From WVYX01 sp039592335 (GTDB lineage Bacteria > Gemmatimonadota > Gemmatimonadetes > Gemmatimonadales > GWC2-71-9), in NCBI GenBank assembly GCA_039592335.1, contig JBDHBX010000005.1:58624-122623 (forward strand): a DNA stretch of 64,000 nucleotides, read 5' to 3'. The translations under genes and the position numbers were made by a program. Under the pieces are notes generated by a model. The model was given only the letters and a program-made list of their open reading frames with translations, searched no databases and was not told the DNA's origin. Shown piece after piece: positions 44,875 to 53,292 of the stretch (positions within the stretch are counted from its first letter, which is position 1; every line of letters begins with the position of its first letter).

Positions 44875-45782
44875 TCTCCTCCCTCGTGCTCGGCACCGGG
44901 GCAGCGCACGATAGCGACCGAGCCCCGCCGGTTGAGTCCCGCCTCACTGGTGAGCACCAGAAGATCCTCGTCCCAGAAGTCAATTGCCTCGCCCTGCCGC
45001 TCTCGCAGGCCGAGCCAACACGGCCTCGCGTCCCGCGCAATGCCGTCGGCGCCACGCCGGTAGAGGTTGATCTCGGTGTACGTGCGCACGGCCAGTCGGC
45101 GGCCGGTCGGGGAGATGGCGGCCCCCGTGACGAGCCGGCCGAGTGTGCTCTGCGGCACGATGTCGAGGAAGCCCTCTTCCACGGCCGTCACAGAAGTGTC
45201 CCGTGCGGCACCGGTGGGTACACGGAACAGCGTGACTCGACCCGTCCGTCCCTTGGTGATGAGGAAGATGTCACCCTCCGGTGCCACCGCCAGCGCCTCC
45301 ACATCGTGCGGTCTGTCGGGGTACCGCACCTCGAGCCGCGCGGCCCGCAGGCCTTCCTCGGCACGCTTCCCCGGCTTGGGCAGCACGCCGGGCTCCTCCA
45401 TGATGTAGATCGCGACATCCCGGCGTCGCTCGAGGTTGTCACCGGTGTCCGCGATGTAGATGCACGTCGTGTCGGCATCGGGACACGGACCGAGCGCGAT
45501 GTCCTCCCAATCCCGTGCGTCCACGCCCAAGACGCGGTAGTGACCCAGATCCTCACCTGAGAGGTTCGTGACGTAGAGGTTTGGCTGGTCGCCTCCGTCG
45601 TTGTGTGTCCACAGAATGCCCGGGTGGCTCCGACTCACCGCCACGCCCGAGCTCTCGACGAGGCGTGACTCCTCGAATACGCCGGTGACTCGATAGAAGG
45701 TGGGCTCCACCCATTGGCCAAAGAGCGGGGACGCACCCAGTGTGATGCCGGTTGCCACGAGCAGGAAAGAAGACCTGGCCAT
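44871..45782 (-). CDS. Secreted beta-propeller-like hypothetical protein
   Basis: 303 residues with a signal peptide ending near GQWVEP. The mature part has propeller-type repeats: SSGVAVSRSHPGILWTHNDG, DARDWEDIALGP, TCIYIADTGDNLERRRDVAI and DVEALAVAPEGDIFLITKG. The pattern ILWTHNDGG-YIADTGDN is shared by uncharacterised secreted proteins in many bacteria, some annotated as esterase-like. No catalytic residues can be assigned. The last bases overlap the M28 gene. Confidence 0.72.
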   Translation of the reverse strand: MARSSFLLVATGITLGASPLFGQWVEPTFYRVTGVFEESRLVESSGVAVSRSHPGILWTHNDGGDQPNLYVTNLSGEDLGHYRVLGVDARDWEDIALGPCPDADTTCIYIADTGDNLERRRDVAIYIMEEPGVLPKPGKRAEEGLRAARLEVRYPDRPHDVEALAVAPEGDIFLITKGRTGRVTLFRVPTGAARDTSVTAVEEGFLDIVPQSTLGRLVTGAAISPTGRRLAVRTYTEINLYRRGADGIARDARPCWLGLRERQGEAIDFWDEDLLVLTSEAGLNRRGSVAIVRCPGAEHEGGE

Positions 45783-45788
45783 CGCCCA

Positions 45789-45794
45789 ATTCTA
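45789..45794 (-). promoter_or_regulatory. -10-like box TAGAAT 6 nt before ATG (minus strand)
   Basis: TAGAAT lies 6 bases upstream of the ATG at 45782 on the minus strand, leaving no room for a ribosome site. Consistent with a leaderless transcript for the secreted-protein/M28 pair. Confidence 0.4.
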
Positions 45795-45841
45795 CACGCC
45801 CGCTTGCCTCACCGAAACGGACCGGTCAACTTTCGGCCCTT

Positions 45842-47863
45842 GTGATCGAGAGCATCAAGTCGAGACCGGTGCAGCGACGGCCCGACCACGTGCGGTTTGA
45901 CGGGCGGGTCCTCTTTCTCGTGGACGATGCTGCGCTGCTCCGCCGCCAGCTCGCCGGGAAGGACCTCGAGTGGCCCAGCGACCTCCCGCTCCGCAACGAC
46001 ATCTCCACCGACGAGATCACGCCCGCCTACATCTGCTACTACTACGATGAGACGCTGGGTGACTTTCCCTACCTCGGGTTGAAGGCGGGCGACGACCTCC
46101 CCGTTACACGAGGGAGCGTGCGCGGCGGCGGGTTCGTGTGCGCCGTGAGCGGTAGGCGTCGCGGCAAGGGCTCCTCGCGCGAGCAGTCTCCCTACGCCGA
46201 GATGATGGCCGGGATTCGGCTGGTCATCGCCGAGAACATCGAGCGCATCTATCGGGAGAACTGCCAGAACCTCGGCGTTCTCACCAGCACCGACTTCTCG
46301 CTCATTGAGCGCGTGCGTCGAGGGGAGGAGATTCCGCTCAGCGTTTTCACGGAGGCTGAGGGAGCGATCACACGCGGGATCATCGAGCACGGTGGCCTGT
46401 TCGACTACAACGTCGCGCGGATTCAGGGCCACGTGCAGGTGCCGGCGGTCGCGACCAGTGAGCGGCCCATGACCCTCGCCGAGAAGATCATCGCACGGCA
46501 TTGGGTGACCGACCTCTCTCGCAACAAGGTCGGCGCGCCGTACGTGCGAGCGGGTGACGAGGGCTTCGCGCGCACCGATATCCGGTTCAGCCACGAGTAT
46601 GTGACGCCGATGGCGGCCATCTTTTGGCGGGATTATGTGGGAGAGAACGAGAGCATCGTGGATCCCGAGTCGGTGTTTTTCTTCCGTGACCACCTGACCT
46701 TCCTCGAGATCGCGATGACGGACGAGCGCAAGGCGGAGGGCCTGCTCGACATTGCGCTGGAGCTCAAGGCGAAGCAGGAGGCGTTCGCCGAGCAACAGGG
46801 CGTGCGTCTGTACGGTGAGCTGCCCCGCGTGGGGCCGCACATGGCCGTGGTCGGGTCGGAGGCCATCTGCCACTCGAAGATCCTGGAGCAGCACGCCCTA
46901 CCGGGGCACCTGATCATCGGGACCGACTCACATACACCGCACGCCGGCGCGATCGGCGCGGTGGCCTTTGGGGTCGGGACCACCGCGATCTTCAACTCCT
47001 GGCTCACGCAGGACGTGCGCATCAAGGTCCCGCCGTCGGTTCTCATGCGCGTGAGCGGACCCAAGCCCGACAACGTGACGGCCAAGGACTTCATGCTGCA
47101 GATCCTGCGGCACCCCTACGTCAAGAACGGGAATGCGATTGGGAAGCTCGTGGAGTACGCAGGCGAGGCGGTAGAAGCGCTCTCAATCGACGAGCGCGCC
47201 ACCATGACCAACATGGCGGCGGAAGTCGGAGCCTTCACCGGAATCGTGCGGCCCGACGAGAAGGCGGTCGAGTTCCTCTCCAGGGAGCGCGGGCTCGATC
47301 CGGAGCAGGTGCGGCCACTCCTCGAGGGACTCTACTCCGATGATGGGGCTGAGTACGAGACGGTCATCGAGATCGAAGCCAGCGAGCTGGAGCCCATGGT
47401 GGCACTGCCCGGTGATCCCGGTAACGGCCTGTTCCTCCAGGAGCTAGGCGGGCCGGTGAAGGTGGACATCGCGTACGCGGGGTCCTGCACGGCGGGGAAG
47501 AAGTCCGACATGGACATGTACGCCCGCGTGTTCGGCGAAGCATTGCAGCGCGGTGAGCGGGTGCACCCCGAAGTGAAGTGCTTCATCCAGTGTGGCTCAC
47601 AGGAGGTGAAGCGCTACTGCGAGGAGAGCGGCTACCTGGTGATCTTTCGCGAGGTGGGTGCCGAGTTCGTCGAGCCGTCCTGCGGTGCCTGCATCAACGC
47701 CGGGCCCGGCGTGTCCTACGACCGCGAGACGGTCACGGTGAGCGCGATCAACCGCAACTTCCCCGGCCGCTCCGGACCGGGGCACCTCTACTTGGCGAGT
47801 CCGTATACGACGGCGGCCAGCGCAGTCGCCGGCCGGATCGTCGGGTGGGAGCCTGGTACCTAG
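45842..47863 (+). CDS. Aconitase-superfamily enzyme with N-terminal swivel domain
   Basis: 673 residues from the GTG at 45842. The swivel domain comes first (about 1-190: NDISTDEITPAY, GSSREQSPYAEMMAG) and the three-domain [4Fe-4S] catalytic part follows. That is the reverse of AcnA and resembles AcnB without its HEAT domain. Cluster ligand segments are GTDSHTPHAGAIG, IAYAGSCTAGKKSD and VEPSCGACINAGPG; AINRNFPGRSGPGHLYLASP is the substrate loop. Similar proteins are labelled aconitase or 3-isopropylmalate dehydratase; the substrate is open. The longer frame to 45752 is not needed. Confidence 0.85.
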   Translation: MIESIKSRPVQRRPDHVRFDGRVLFLVDDAALLRRQLAGKDLEWPSDLPLRNDISTDEITPAYICYYYDETLGDFPYLGLKAGDDLPVTRGSVRGGGFVCAVSGRRRGKGSSREQSPYAEMMAGIRLVIAENIERIYRENCQNLGVLTSTDFSLIERVRRGEEIPLSVFTEAEGAITRGIIEHGGLFDYNVARIQGHVQVPAVATSERPMTLAEKIIARHWVTDLSRNKVGAPYVRAGDEGFARTDIRFSHEYVTPMAAIFWRDYVGENESIVDPESVFFFRDHLTFLEIAMTDERKAEGLLDIALELKAKQEAFAEQQGVRLYGELPRVGPHMAVVGSEAICHSKILEQHALPGHLIIGTDSHTPHAGAIGAVAFGVGTTAIFNSWLTQDVRIKVPPSVLMRVSGPKPDNVTAKDFMLQILRHPYVKNGNAIGKLVEYAGEAVEALSIDERATMTNMAAEVGAFTGIVRPDEKAVEFLSRERGLDPEQVRPLLEGLYSDDGAEYETVIEIEASELEPMVALPGDPGNGLFLQELGGPVKVDIAYAGSCTAGKKSDMDMYARVFGEALQRGERVHPEVKCFIQCGSQEVKRYCEESGYLVIFREVGAEFVEPSCGACINAGPGVSYDRETVTVSAINRNFPGRSGPGHLYLASPYTTAASAVAGRIVGWEPGT

Positions 47864-47869
47864 GCCAGG

Positions 47870-49210
47870 TTACTGCGACCCGTCGTTTGGGCTCGTGACG
47901 GGCCCCACCACCGCATCACTAGCCCGATTGGATCTCAGTGCAGCGGCGGGATATCTCCCGCTGGCATTCCACAGTACCCAATCGGTGAGTCCGACGTCCT
48001 CCACGGCCTGTATCTGCGCGCGCACCTCGGCGGCCCGGTAACGCGGTCGCCTCAAGGTGAAGGCCTGGAGGTACGGGCGTATTGTCGCGGGATCGCGCAG
48101 CCGCTGCGAGCGCCGCAACCCATCCTCGAGCGCGCGGCGCACCACCCTGTAGGGTTCCGCATTGGGGTAAGGGATGCCGTAAGAGCCCCGCGGGTAGTGG
48201 CTCGGGTAGACCATGGGGAGCAGCACGTCGGCCAGCTGGGAGAGATCATCCCAGTTCTGTCCGATGCCCATGCTGCCGTTGGCGCTGGTCGTGAGACCGA
48301 ACACGTCGAGTGTGAAGGGCACACCGAGCCGCTCGACCTCTTCCTTCAGTAGCGCCACGTGCCGGCGCACCGCAGCCCGCATGCTCTCACCCCCGTGCCG
48401 GGCGCGGAACACCGCCGTCGCCATGCGTTCCCGGGGCTCGTCGGGGAAGCGCACGTAGTCGAACTGGATCTCCTTGAAGCCCATCAGCACCGCTTCGGCC
48501 GCGAGCTCGGCAGCGTAGATCCATACCGAGTCGTGATAGGCATCCACCCACGGTTTGCGAAGGCCGTCGCGCCACAGCCCACCGTTCTCGTGGTGCACGG
48601 CCCACTGTGGCTTCTCGCGTGCCAACAGGGGGTCCCGTGCCACCACGATACGCGCGATGGCGTGAATGCCCTTGGACTCGAGCAGAGCCAGCCGCTGCCT
48701 GGCATCGCGCACCCGCACCAGGTCGTTGGCGCCGATCGCGATGGCGGTGGGGACCCCCGAGCGGTAGCTGACAAACCCAGTGGCGTCCTTGACGTCCATT
48801 ACGAACGCGTTCACCTCCGTCGTGTCGGCAAGCGCCACGAGGTTGTAGAACCGCTTCGATCCGAATACCCAGGCGTTGAGATAGACCCCGCGCACCACGG
48901 CAGGCGGGCGTCCCGGCGGTGGTGCCGGCAGGGTGATCGGCTCCGGTTGCGGCACGCCGACCCAGGCGAGGTAGCTGGGCGACGGCTCCGTGTGCACGAG
49001 CGTCTCGAGCTCGGGTACCACAATGGGCGACAGCGGCACGCGGATCGTCGCGAACTCCGCCGCCACGAGATCCCGCAGGTAATCGGGCACGGGTTGCTGC
49101 AGGTGCGGCGGTACGAGGCCCGCTGTCGCGTTCTCCTGCGCTGCGACGGGCTGGCTCAGCGCAAGCGCGCCGACCAGGGCGAGTGAGGCGGCGACGCACC
49201 CCCGGCTCAC
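47870..49210 (-). CDS. Secreted putative glycoside hydrolase (DUF4015-like)
   Basis: 446 residues from the GTG at 49210 (GTGA overlap with the M14 gene), giving a signal peptide LVGALALSQPVAAQE. The TIM-barrel part has RGVYLNAWVFGSKRF, VNAFVMDVKDATGFVSYRS, IARIVVARDPLLARE, FKEIQFDYVRFPDEP and VLLPMVYPSHYPRG, which is the DUF4015 pattern of putative glycoside hydrolases. The Asp of EIQFDYVRFP is a likely catalytic acid. Substrate unknown. Confidence 0.85.
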   Translation of the reverse strand: MSRGCVAASLALVGALALSQPVAAQENATAGLVPPHLQQPVPDYLRDLVAAEFATIRVPLSPIVVPELETLVHTEPSPSYLAWVGVPQPEPITLPAPPPGRPPAVVRGVYLNAWVFGSKRFYNLVALADTTEVNAFVMDVKDATGFVSYRSGVPTAIAIGANDLVRVRDARQRLALLESKGIHAIARIVVARDPLLAREKPQWAVHHENGGLWRDGLRKPWVDAYHDSVWIYAAELAAEAVLMGFKEIQFDYVRFPDEPRERMATAVFRARHGGESMRAAVRRHVALLKEEVERLGVPFTLDVFGLTTSANGSMGIGQNWDDLSQLADVLLPMVYPSHYPRGSYGIPYPNAEPYRVVRRALEDGLRRSQRLRDPATIRPYLQAFTLRRPRYRAAEVRAQIQAVEDVGLTDWVLWNASGRYPAAALRSNRASDAVVGPVTSPNDGSQ

Positions 49211-51519
49211 CGTGCCTCCTCCGTGAACGCGTTGAAGATCAGCGGGTACGTCGCGAGCGTCTGACCGCGGTACTGCGGGCGGAACCCGTAGAGGACGACC
49301 CGTCCCTTCCCCACTGAGACCTCCACGATGGCGGCCTTCCCCGCGACCTGCTCGGGATTCAGTACCCATCCCGACATCAGCACGCGGTCCGGCTCGGCAG
49401 CCCAGCGCCCGATCACTTTGGCGCGGCGCGTGCGCTCGACCTCAAAGGCGGGGCTGCGCTCGAACCACGCCGCCACCTGTTCAGCGGTGCCGCGTGTCAG
49501 GGGATGCGTCGTGTCGAGTTCGAGGCGGAACAGGCTTCCCGGCGCATAGAACTCCTCCGAGCTCTTGTCCTCGAGCAGGTTCTGCACCGGGAGGTCGAAC
49601 GCCGCAATGGCAAAGGTTGACGCCTCGTTGAACGCGAGGAGCGTGCCGCCCTCCTCCACGAACTGATTGAGCGCGACGATCCCGGCAACGCTGATGCCGC
49701 CGGCATAGGGCTCCGCGTACTGGGAGGGTGGGAGGCCGTTGATGATCGTCGAGTCCCGCATGGCAGGTATGACGATTACATCGAACCGCTCGTGGAGATT
49801 GCCCGCCCGCACCACCGAGTCGACGAGGGATGTGTAGGGAATGCCCCACGTGTCGAAGATCCACCGGGTCCACCCTTCATCCATGGACGCGGCGTAGCTC
49901 CTGTAGAGTCCCACCCGTGCGCCGGTGACACCGGGGTATGTGTACCGGGCCGGCGGTACGGTGACCGGGTCGGACAGGGAGATGGCCACGCTGTCCTGCA
50001 GCAGCGCCACCTGCACGTGCATCAGCAGCGGGAGCGTGTGCGCGGTCACGTCGTATGGGGGTTTCGGTGGGCCGCCCTCGTAGAGCCGCAGGTCGGGATA
50101 GACCTGCTCCTCGAGCATCGTCTTGGCGAATGCCGCGTAGGGCTGGCGCAGCACGACCACGTAGGAGCCCGCGGGATGGTCCTCGCCGTTCGCGGTGAAG
50201 GCGGAGCGAGCCGTACGGATCTCGACCGCACCGCGCTGCAGGATGCCGAGCAGCGTGTTGAGGCGCGTTTCGTCCTGGTCGGCGCGCGGGATGACGTACG
50301 CGTAGGGCCATCCCTCCCATCCGTGAACCGCCCGCTCGCCGATGCGTGCGAAGTTGCCGAGCCAGACCTCGCGGTTCACCGCGGCATTCCTCAGTAGCGC
50401 AAAGGCGCCGGAGGTCATGTAGTCCACGATGTTCCCCAGGTTCCAGTGGCCGCCGGGCCACGGCGCGGGGAAGTTCCAACTCGGCGTCTTCGGGTCAAAG
50501 CCGCGACCGCGGGTAGCGAGATCCTCGAAGGGGATCTCCATCGGCGTCGCCAGCATGGCGCTGGCGGTCTCCGAGAGAATGCGCACGCCAGCGTGGTAGT
50601 GCTGGTAGGCACGTGCCGGCGTCCAGGCGTCGTAGCGGGCGTTCACGACGACCCCCTTCTTCCCCTGCCCGAGCAGGTCCCAGGCGATCGAGGTGCCGAG
50701 GGCGGTGTAGCCCTCGACGATCAGCGGGTCGACGTTGGGCTCGAACGGGTCGATGAAGGGCGGAACGAAATAGCGCGCGCCGTGGGAGCTCGTCTGGTGG
50801 ATGTCGTGTACGATCTGGGGGTGCCAGACGTTGTGCAGACTGTCCACCGTGAGTTGCGTCTCGACTTGGGTGAACGCGTACCAGTCGCGGTTGTTGTCGT
50901 GACCTACGTATGGGTGGTACAGCTCCGGTGGCCTGCTGCCCTCGCCCTCGGTGCCGAGCGTCTCGTTGTACCACCGGGCGACGATGCTCACGCCGTCGGG
51001 GTTCAGCGACGGCACCAGGAGCAGTACGGTCTCGTTGAGCACGCGGCGCATCTCGGGGGAGTCTTCCGTCGCCAGGCGGTGCGCGATGATGGCGGGCGCG
51101 AAGTGTCCTCCCACCTCAGTGGAGTGGATGCTGGAGGTGATGAGGACGATGGCCCTGCCGTCGCGGATGAGCTGCTCGCGCTCCGCCTCGGAGGCGCGCA
51201 GCCGCGGATCGGCAAGCTTCCGGTTCATGGCGCGGATCTCGTCGAGACGTGCCATGTTGTCGGCACTGGAGATGACCAGCGCCACGAACGGGGCGCCGAG
51301 CGTTGTCTTCCCCAGCTCGCGGAACTCCACTCGGTCGCTCGCCGCCGCGAGCTGCTGGTAGTACTCCACCAACACTGGCCACTCGACGAGCTTGCGGTCC
51401 GTCCCCGGAACGAAACCCAGCACTGACTCGGGTGCGGGGATGGCCTGTGCCGCAAGCGGAGCCGCTGGCGCGAGATGCGCGAGCGCAGCGATGAGTGACG
51501 CGATGACCACTCGGCCCAT
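49207..51519 (-). CDS. Secreted M14 family zinc carboxypeptidase
   Basis: 770 residues with a signal peptide (HLAPAAPLAAQA). The zinc site is SSIHSTEVGGHFAP (His and Glu of HxxE) with the third His near HDIHQTSSHG. NPDGVSIVARWYN is the conserved NPDG segment. The long C-terminal part includes a GATase-like region (FDVIVIPAMRDSTIINGL, LNQFVEEGGTLLAFNEAS). It likely degrades extracellular peptides. Confidence 0.88.
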   Translation of the reverse strand: MGRVVIASLIAALAHLAPAAPLAAQAIPAPESVLGFVPGTDRKLVEWPVLVEYYQQLAAASDRVEFRELGKTTLGAPFVALVISSADNMARLDEIRAMNRKLADPRLRASEAEREQLIRDGRAIVLITSSIHSTEVGGHFAPAIIAHRLATEDSPEMRRVLNETVLLLVPSLNPDGVSIVARWYNETLGTEGEGSRPPELYHPYVGHDNNRDWYAFTQVETQLTVDSLHNVWHPQIVHDIHQTSSHGARYFVPPFIDPFEPNVDPLIVEGYTALGTSIAWDLLGQGKKGVVVNARYDAWTPARAYQHYHAGVRILSETASAMLATPMEIPFEDLATRGRGFDPKTPSWNFPAPWPGGHWNLGNIVDYMTSGAFALLRNAAVNREVWLGNFARIGERAVHGWEGWPYAYVIPRADQDETRLNTLLGILQRGAVEIRTARSAFTANGEDHPAGSYVVVLRQPYAAFAKTMLEEQVYPDLRLYEGGPPKPPYDVTAHTLPLLMHVQVALLQDSVAISLSDPVTVPPARYTYPGVTGARVGLYRSYAASMDEGWTRWIFDTWGIPYTSLVDSVVRAGNLHERFDVIVIPAMRDSTIINGLPPSQYAEPYAGGISVAGIVALNQFVEEGGTLLAFNEASTFAIAAFDLPVQNLLEDKSSEEFYAPGSLFRLELDTTHPLTRGTAEQVAAWFERSPAFEVERTRRAKVIGRWAAEPDRVLMSGWVLNPEQVAGKAAIVEVSVGKGRVVLYGFRPQYRGQTLATYPLIFNAFTEEAR

Positions 51520-51545
51520 TTGAACCCCCGTTTACGAGGCGGCAG

Positions 51546-51596
51546 AGGGCGGTGAGGGGCGGTAGGGAATGCTCCCTACCGCCCCTCGACCGCCCT
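51546..51596. repeat. Long perfect hairpin in the M14 / TSP3-OmpA intergenic region
   Basis: Inner arms GAGGGGCGGTAGGGA (51554-51568) and TCCCTACCGCCCCTC (51573-51587) are perfect complements with a 4-base loop. After one bulged base the stem continues as AGGGCGGT (51546-51553) with ACCGCCCT (51589-51596), for 23 bp in total. No T-run follows on either strand. It is downstream of the TSP3-OmpA gene and upstream of the M14 gene, both minus strand. It may be an unusual terminator or an mRNA-processing hairpin. The rest of the 152-bp gap holds nothing recognisable. Confidence 0.8.
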
Positions 51597-51670
51597 GTTG
51601 TCCTCGGGTGTCTCTTACCGCCCTTTCCCTTACAGCTCGAGACTCAACCTTCGCCTCCCCAATACTGCCG

Positions 51671-53245
51671 CTACGGACCGCCGGATAGCAACTTCAGCTC
51701 GACGCGCCGGTTTTGCGCGCGGCCTTCCTCGGTACCGTTGTCCGCGATGGGCACGTCGGGGCCGTAGCCACGCGTCTCCATGCGGGACGGGTCCACACCC
51801 TGGCGTGCGAGGTATGCCTTCACGGACTGGGCGCGCTGCAAGGACAGGCGCTGGTTGTACGACCGGCTGCCCGTGATGTCGGTGTGTCCGCCCACCTCGA
51901 TCCGCACGTCCGGGTGCGCAAGCAGCGAAGCTGCTACCTCGTCGAGGATCGGCCGCGAGTCCGGCGTGAGCGCGGAGCGGTTCACCTCGAAGTGCACGCC
52001 CGTGAGCACCAGCGGTCGGGCCACGCCCTCGGCGACCACGAAGAGGATCGCGCAACCCACGGCGTCGACCGGCACACCCACCGATGTGCCCGGGCAGCGG
52101 TCCTGGTCGTCCAGCACGCCGTCGCCGTCGCTGTCATGCATGACGACCTCGGGCGGGCAGCCGCGCTCGTCGACCTCGGTCCCCGGCGGTGTGTCCGGGC
52201 ACTGGTCGAGCGCGTTGACCACGCCGTCGCCGTCCAGGTCGGCGGGGCAGCCGGTCTCGTCCACCGTCACGCCGGCGGGCGTGTCGGGGCACTGGTCCAG
52301 GCCGTCATACACGCCGTCACCGTCGCCGTCCAGCGGGCAGCCGTCGGCGTCGACCGTGGCGCCCAGCGGCGTGTCCGGACACTGGTCGAGTCCGTCGAAC
52401 ACGCCGTCCTGATCGGCGTCCAGGGGGCAGCCATTCTCGTCCACCGTGGCGCCGGCAGGGGTGTTGGGGCAGACGTCGATGCCGTCGAAGACCGTGTCGT
52501 TATCGGTGTCGGTGGGGCAACCCGCCTCATCCACGAACGCGCCCGAAGGCGTGTCGGGGCACTGGTCGATGCCTGCGTACACGCCGTCGCCGTCGAAGTC
52601 CTGGGGGCAACCCACGTCGTCGACCTGTGCGCCGCGCGGTGTGTCGGGGCACTGATCGGAGGCGTTGTCCACGCCGTCGTGGTCTGCGTCGCGCGCCGCG
52701 CCGCCGAAGGCGAAGATGGAGATCACGGCGGCGGCGCCGAAGTTGAGCGCGCTCTGTTCGGTGGCGGAGAGCGAGGACTTGGGTAGCCAGTCGAGTCGAC
52801 CCTCGATGCGGATCGCCGCGCGCCCCCCGAGTGAGAGGCGGTCACCCAGGATCACGTGAAACTGATTGTCCGCCGTGTCCACCGCCCCGCCGTAGAGCAC
52901 CCGCGTGTACCCCGCGCCCACGTACAGGCTCCCCAGCAGCGTCCCCCGCGTGTGCCCGAAGAACGTGCCGCCGAGATTCGTGACCTTCACGTCCTGGCCG
53001 GTGGCGCTCGTCGTGCTGGTCGTGTGATCCGCGAACGCCTCGAGCGAGAACGTGCGAGTGATGTAGTAGCCGAGCAGCCCGCCGGCGCCGAACTTGGTCT
53101 CCAGCGCGATGGCGTCGTTGTCGTAGTTGGTCACGAGCCCGTAGATGCCGAGCTCAACCTGCCCCTTCTCGCCCGATTGGGCCCATGCCGGGGCGCTCAA
53201 GGAGGCGGCCACCAGGGCCGCCACCAGGGTCGTTTTGATCCGCAT
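51671..53245 (-). CDS. Outer-membrane protein with seven TSP3 repeats and OmpA domain
   Basis: 524 residues from the ATG at 53245 (MRIKTTLVAALVAASLSAPAWAQ, a signal peptide). An OmpA-like beta-barrel domain (about 25-180) is followed by seven repeats of 29-30 residues. Each holds a D-x-D-x-D-G calcium loop and a CPDTPxG ... VDxxGCP block (thrombospondin type 3 kind). The C-terminal OmpA domain has VHFEVNRSALT, GHTDITGSRSYNQRLSLQRAQ and AQNRRVELKLL for peptidoglycan binding. It probably tethers the outer membrane to the wall. Confidence 0.92.
   Translation of the reverse strand: MRIKTTLVAALVAASLSAPAWAQSGEKGQVELGIYGLVTNYDNDAIALETKFGAGGLLGYYITRTFSLEAFADHTTSTTSATGQDVKVTNLGGTFFGHTRGTLLGSLYVGAGYTRVLYGGAVDTADNQFHVILGDRLSLGGRAAIRIEGRLDWLPKSSLSATEQSALNFGAAAVISIFAFGGAARDADHDGVDNASDQCPDTPRGAQVDDVGCPQDFDGDGVYAGIDQCPDTPSGAFVDEAGCPTDTDNDTVFDGIDVCPNTPAGATVDENGCPLDADQDGVFDGLDQCPDTPLGATVDADGCPLDGDGDGVYDGLDQCPDTPAGVTVDETGCPADLDGDGVVNALDQCPDTPPGTEVDERGCPPEVVMHDSDGDGVLDDQDRCPGTSVGVPVDAVGCAILFVVAEGVARPLVLTGVHFEVNRSALTPDSRPILDEVAASLLAHPDVRIEVGGHTDITGSRSYNQRLSLQRAQSVKAYLARQGVDPSRMETRGYGPDVPIADNGTEEGRAQNRRVELKLLSGGP
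52068..52720 (-). repeat. About 90-bp tandem coding repeats (TSP3 units)
   Basis: Seven head-to-tail units of 87-90 bp encode the calcium-binding repeats of the TSP3-OmpA protein. Several units are close at the DNA level (GTGTCGGGGCACTGGTC recurs), so slippage or recombination could change copy number. Confidence 0.8.
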
Positions 53246-53252
53246 AGAGACC

Positions 53253-53258
53253 AATCTA
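53253..53258 (-). promoter_or_regulatory. -10-like box TAGATT 7 nt before TSP3-OmpA ATG
   Basis: TAGATT followed by GGTCTCT then ATG on the minus strand. There is no ribosome site between box and start codon, so leaderless transcription is likely. Confidence 0.45.
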
Positions 53259-53292
53259 TACCCCCTCCTACCCCCTGCCTCTGTGCCGTAAA

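Noticed and set aside
45752..45841. Extended N-terminus of the aconitase-like enzyme
   Set aside because: The added residues are unlike family N-termini and overlap the promoter and start of the divergent gene.
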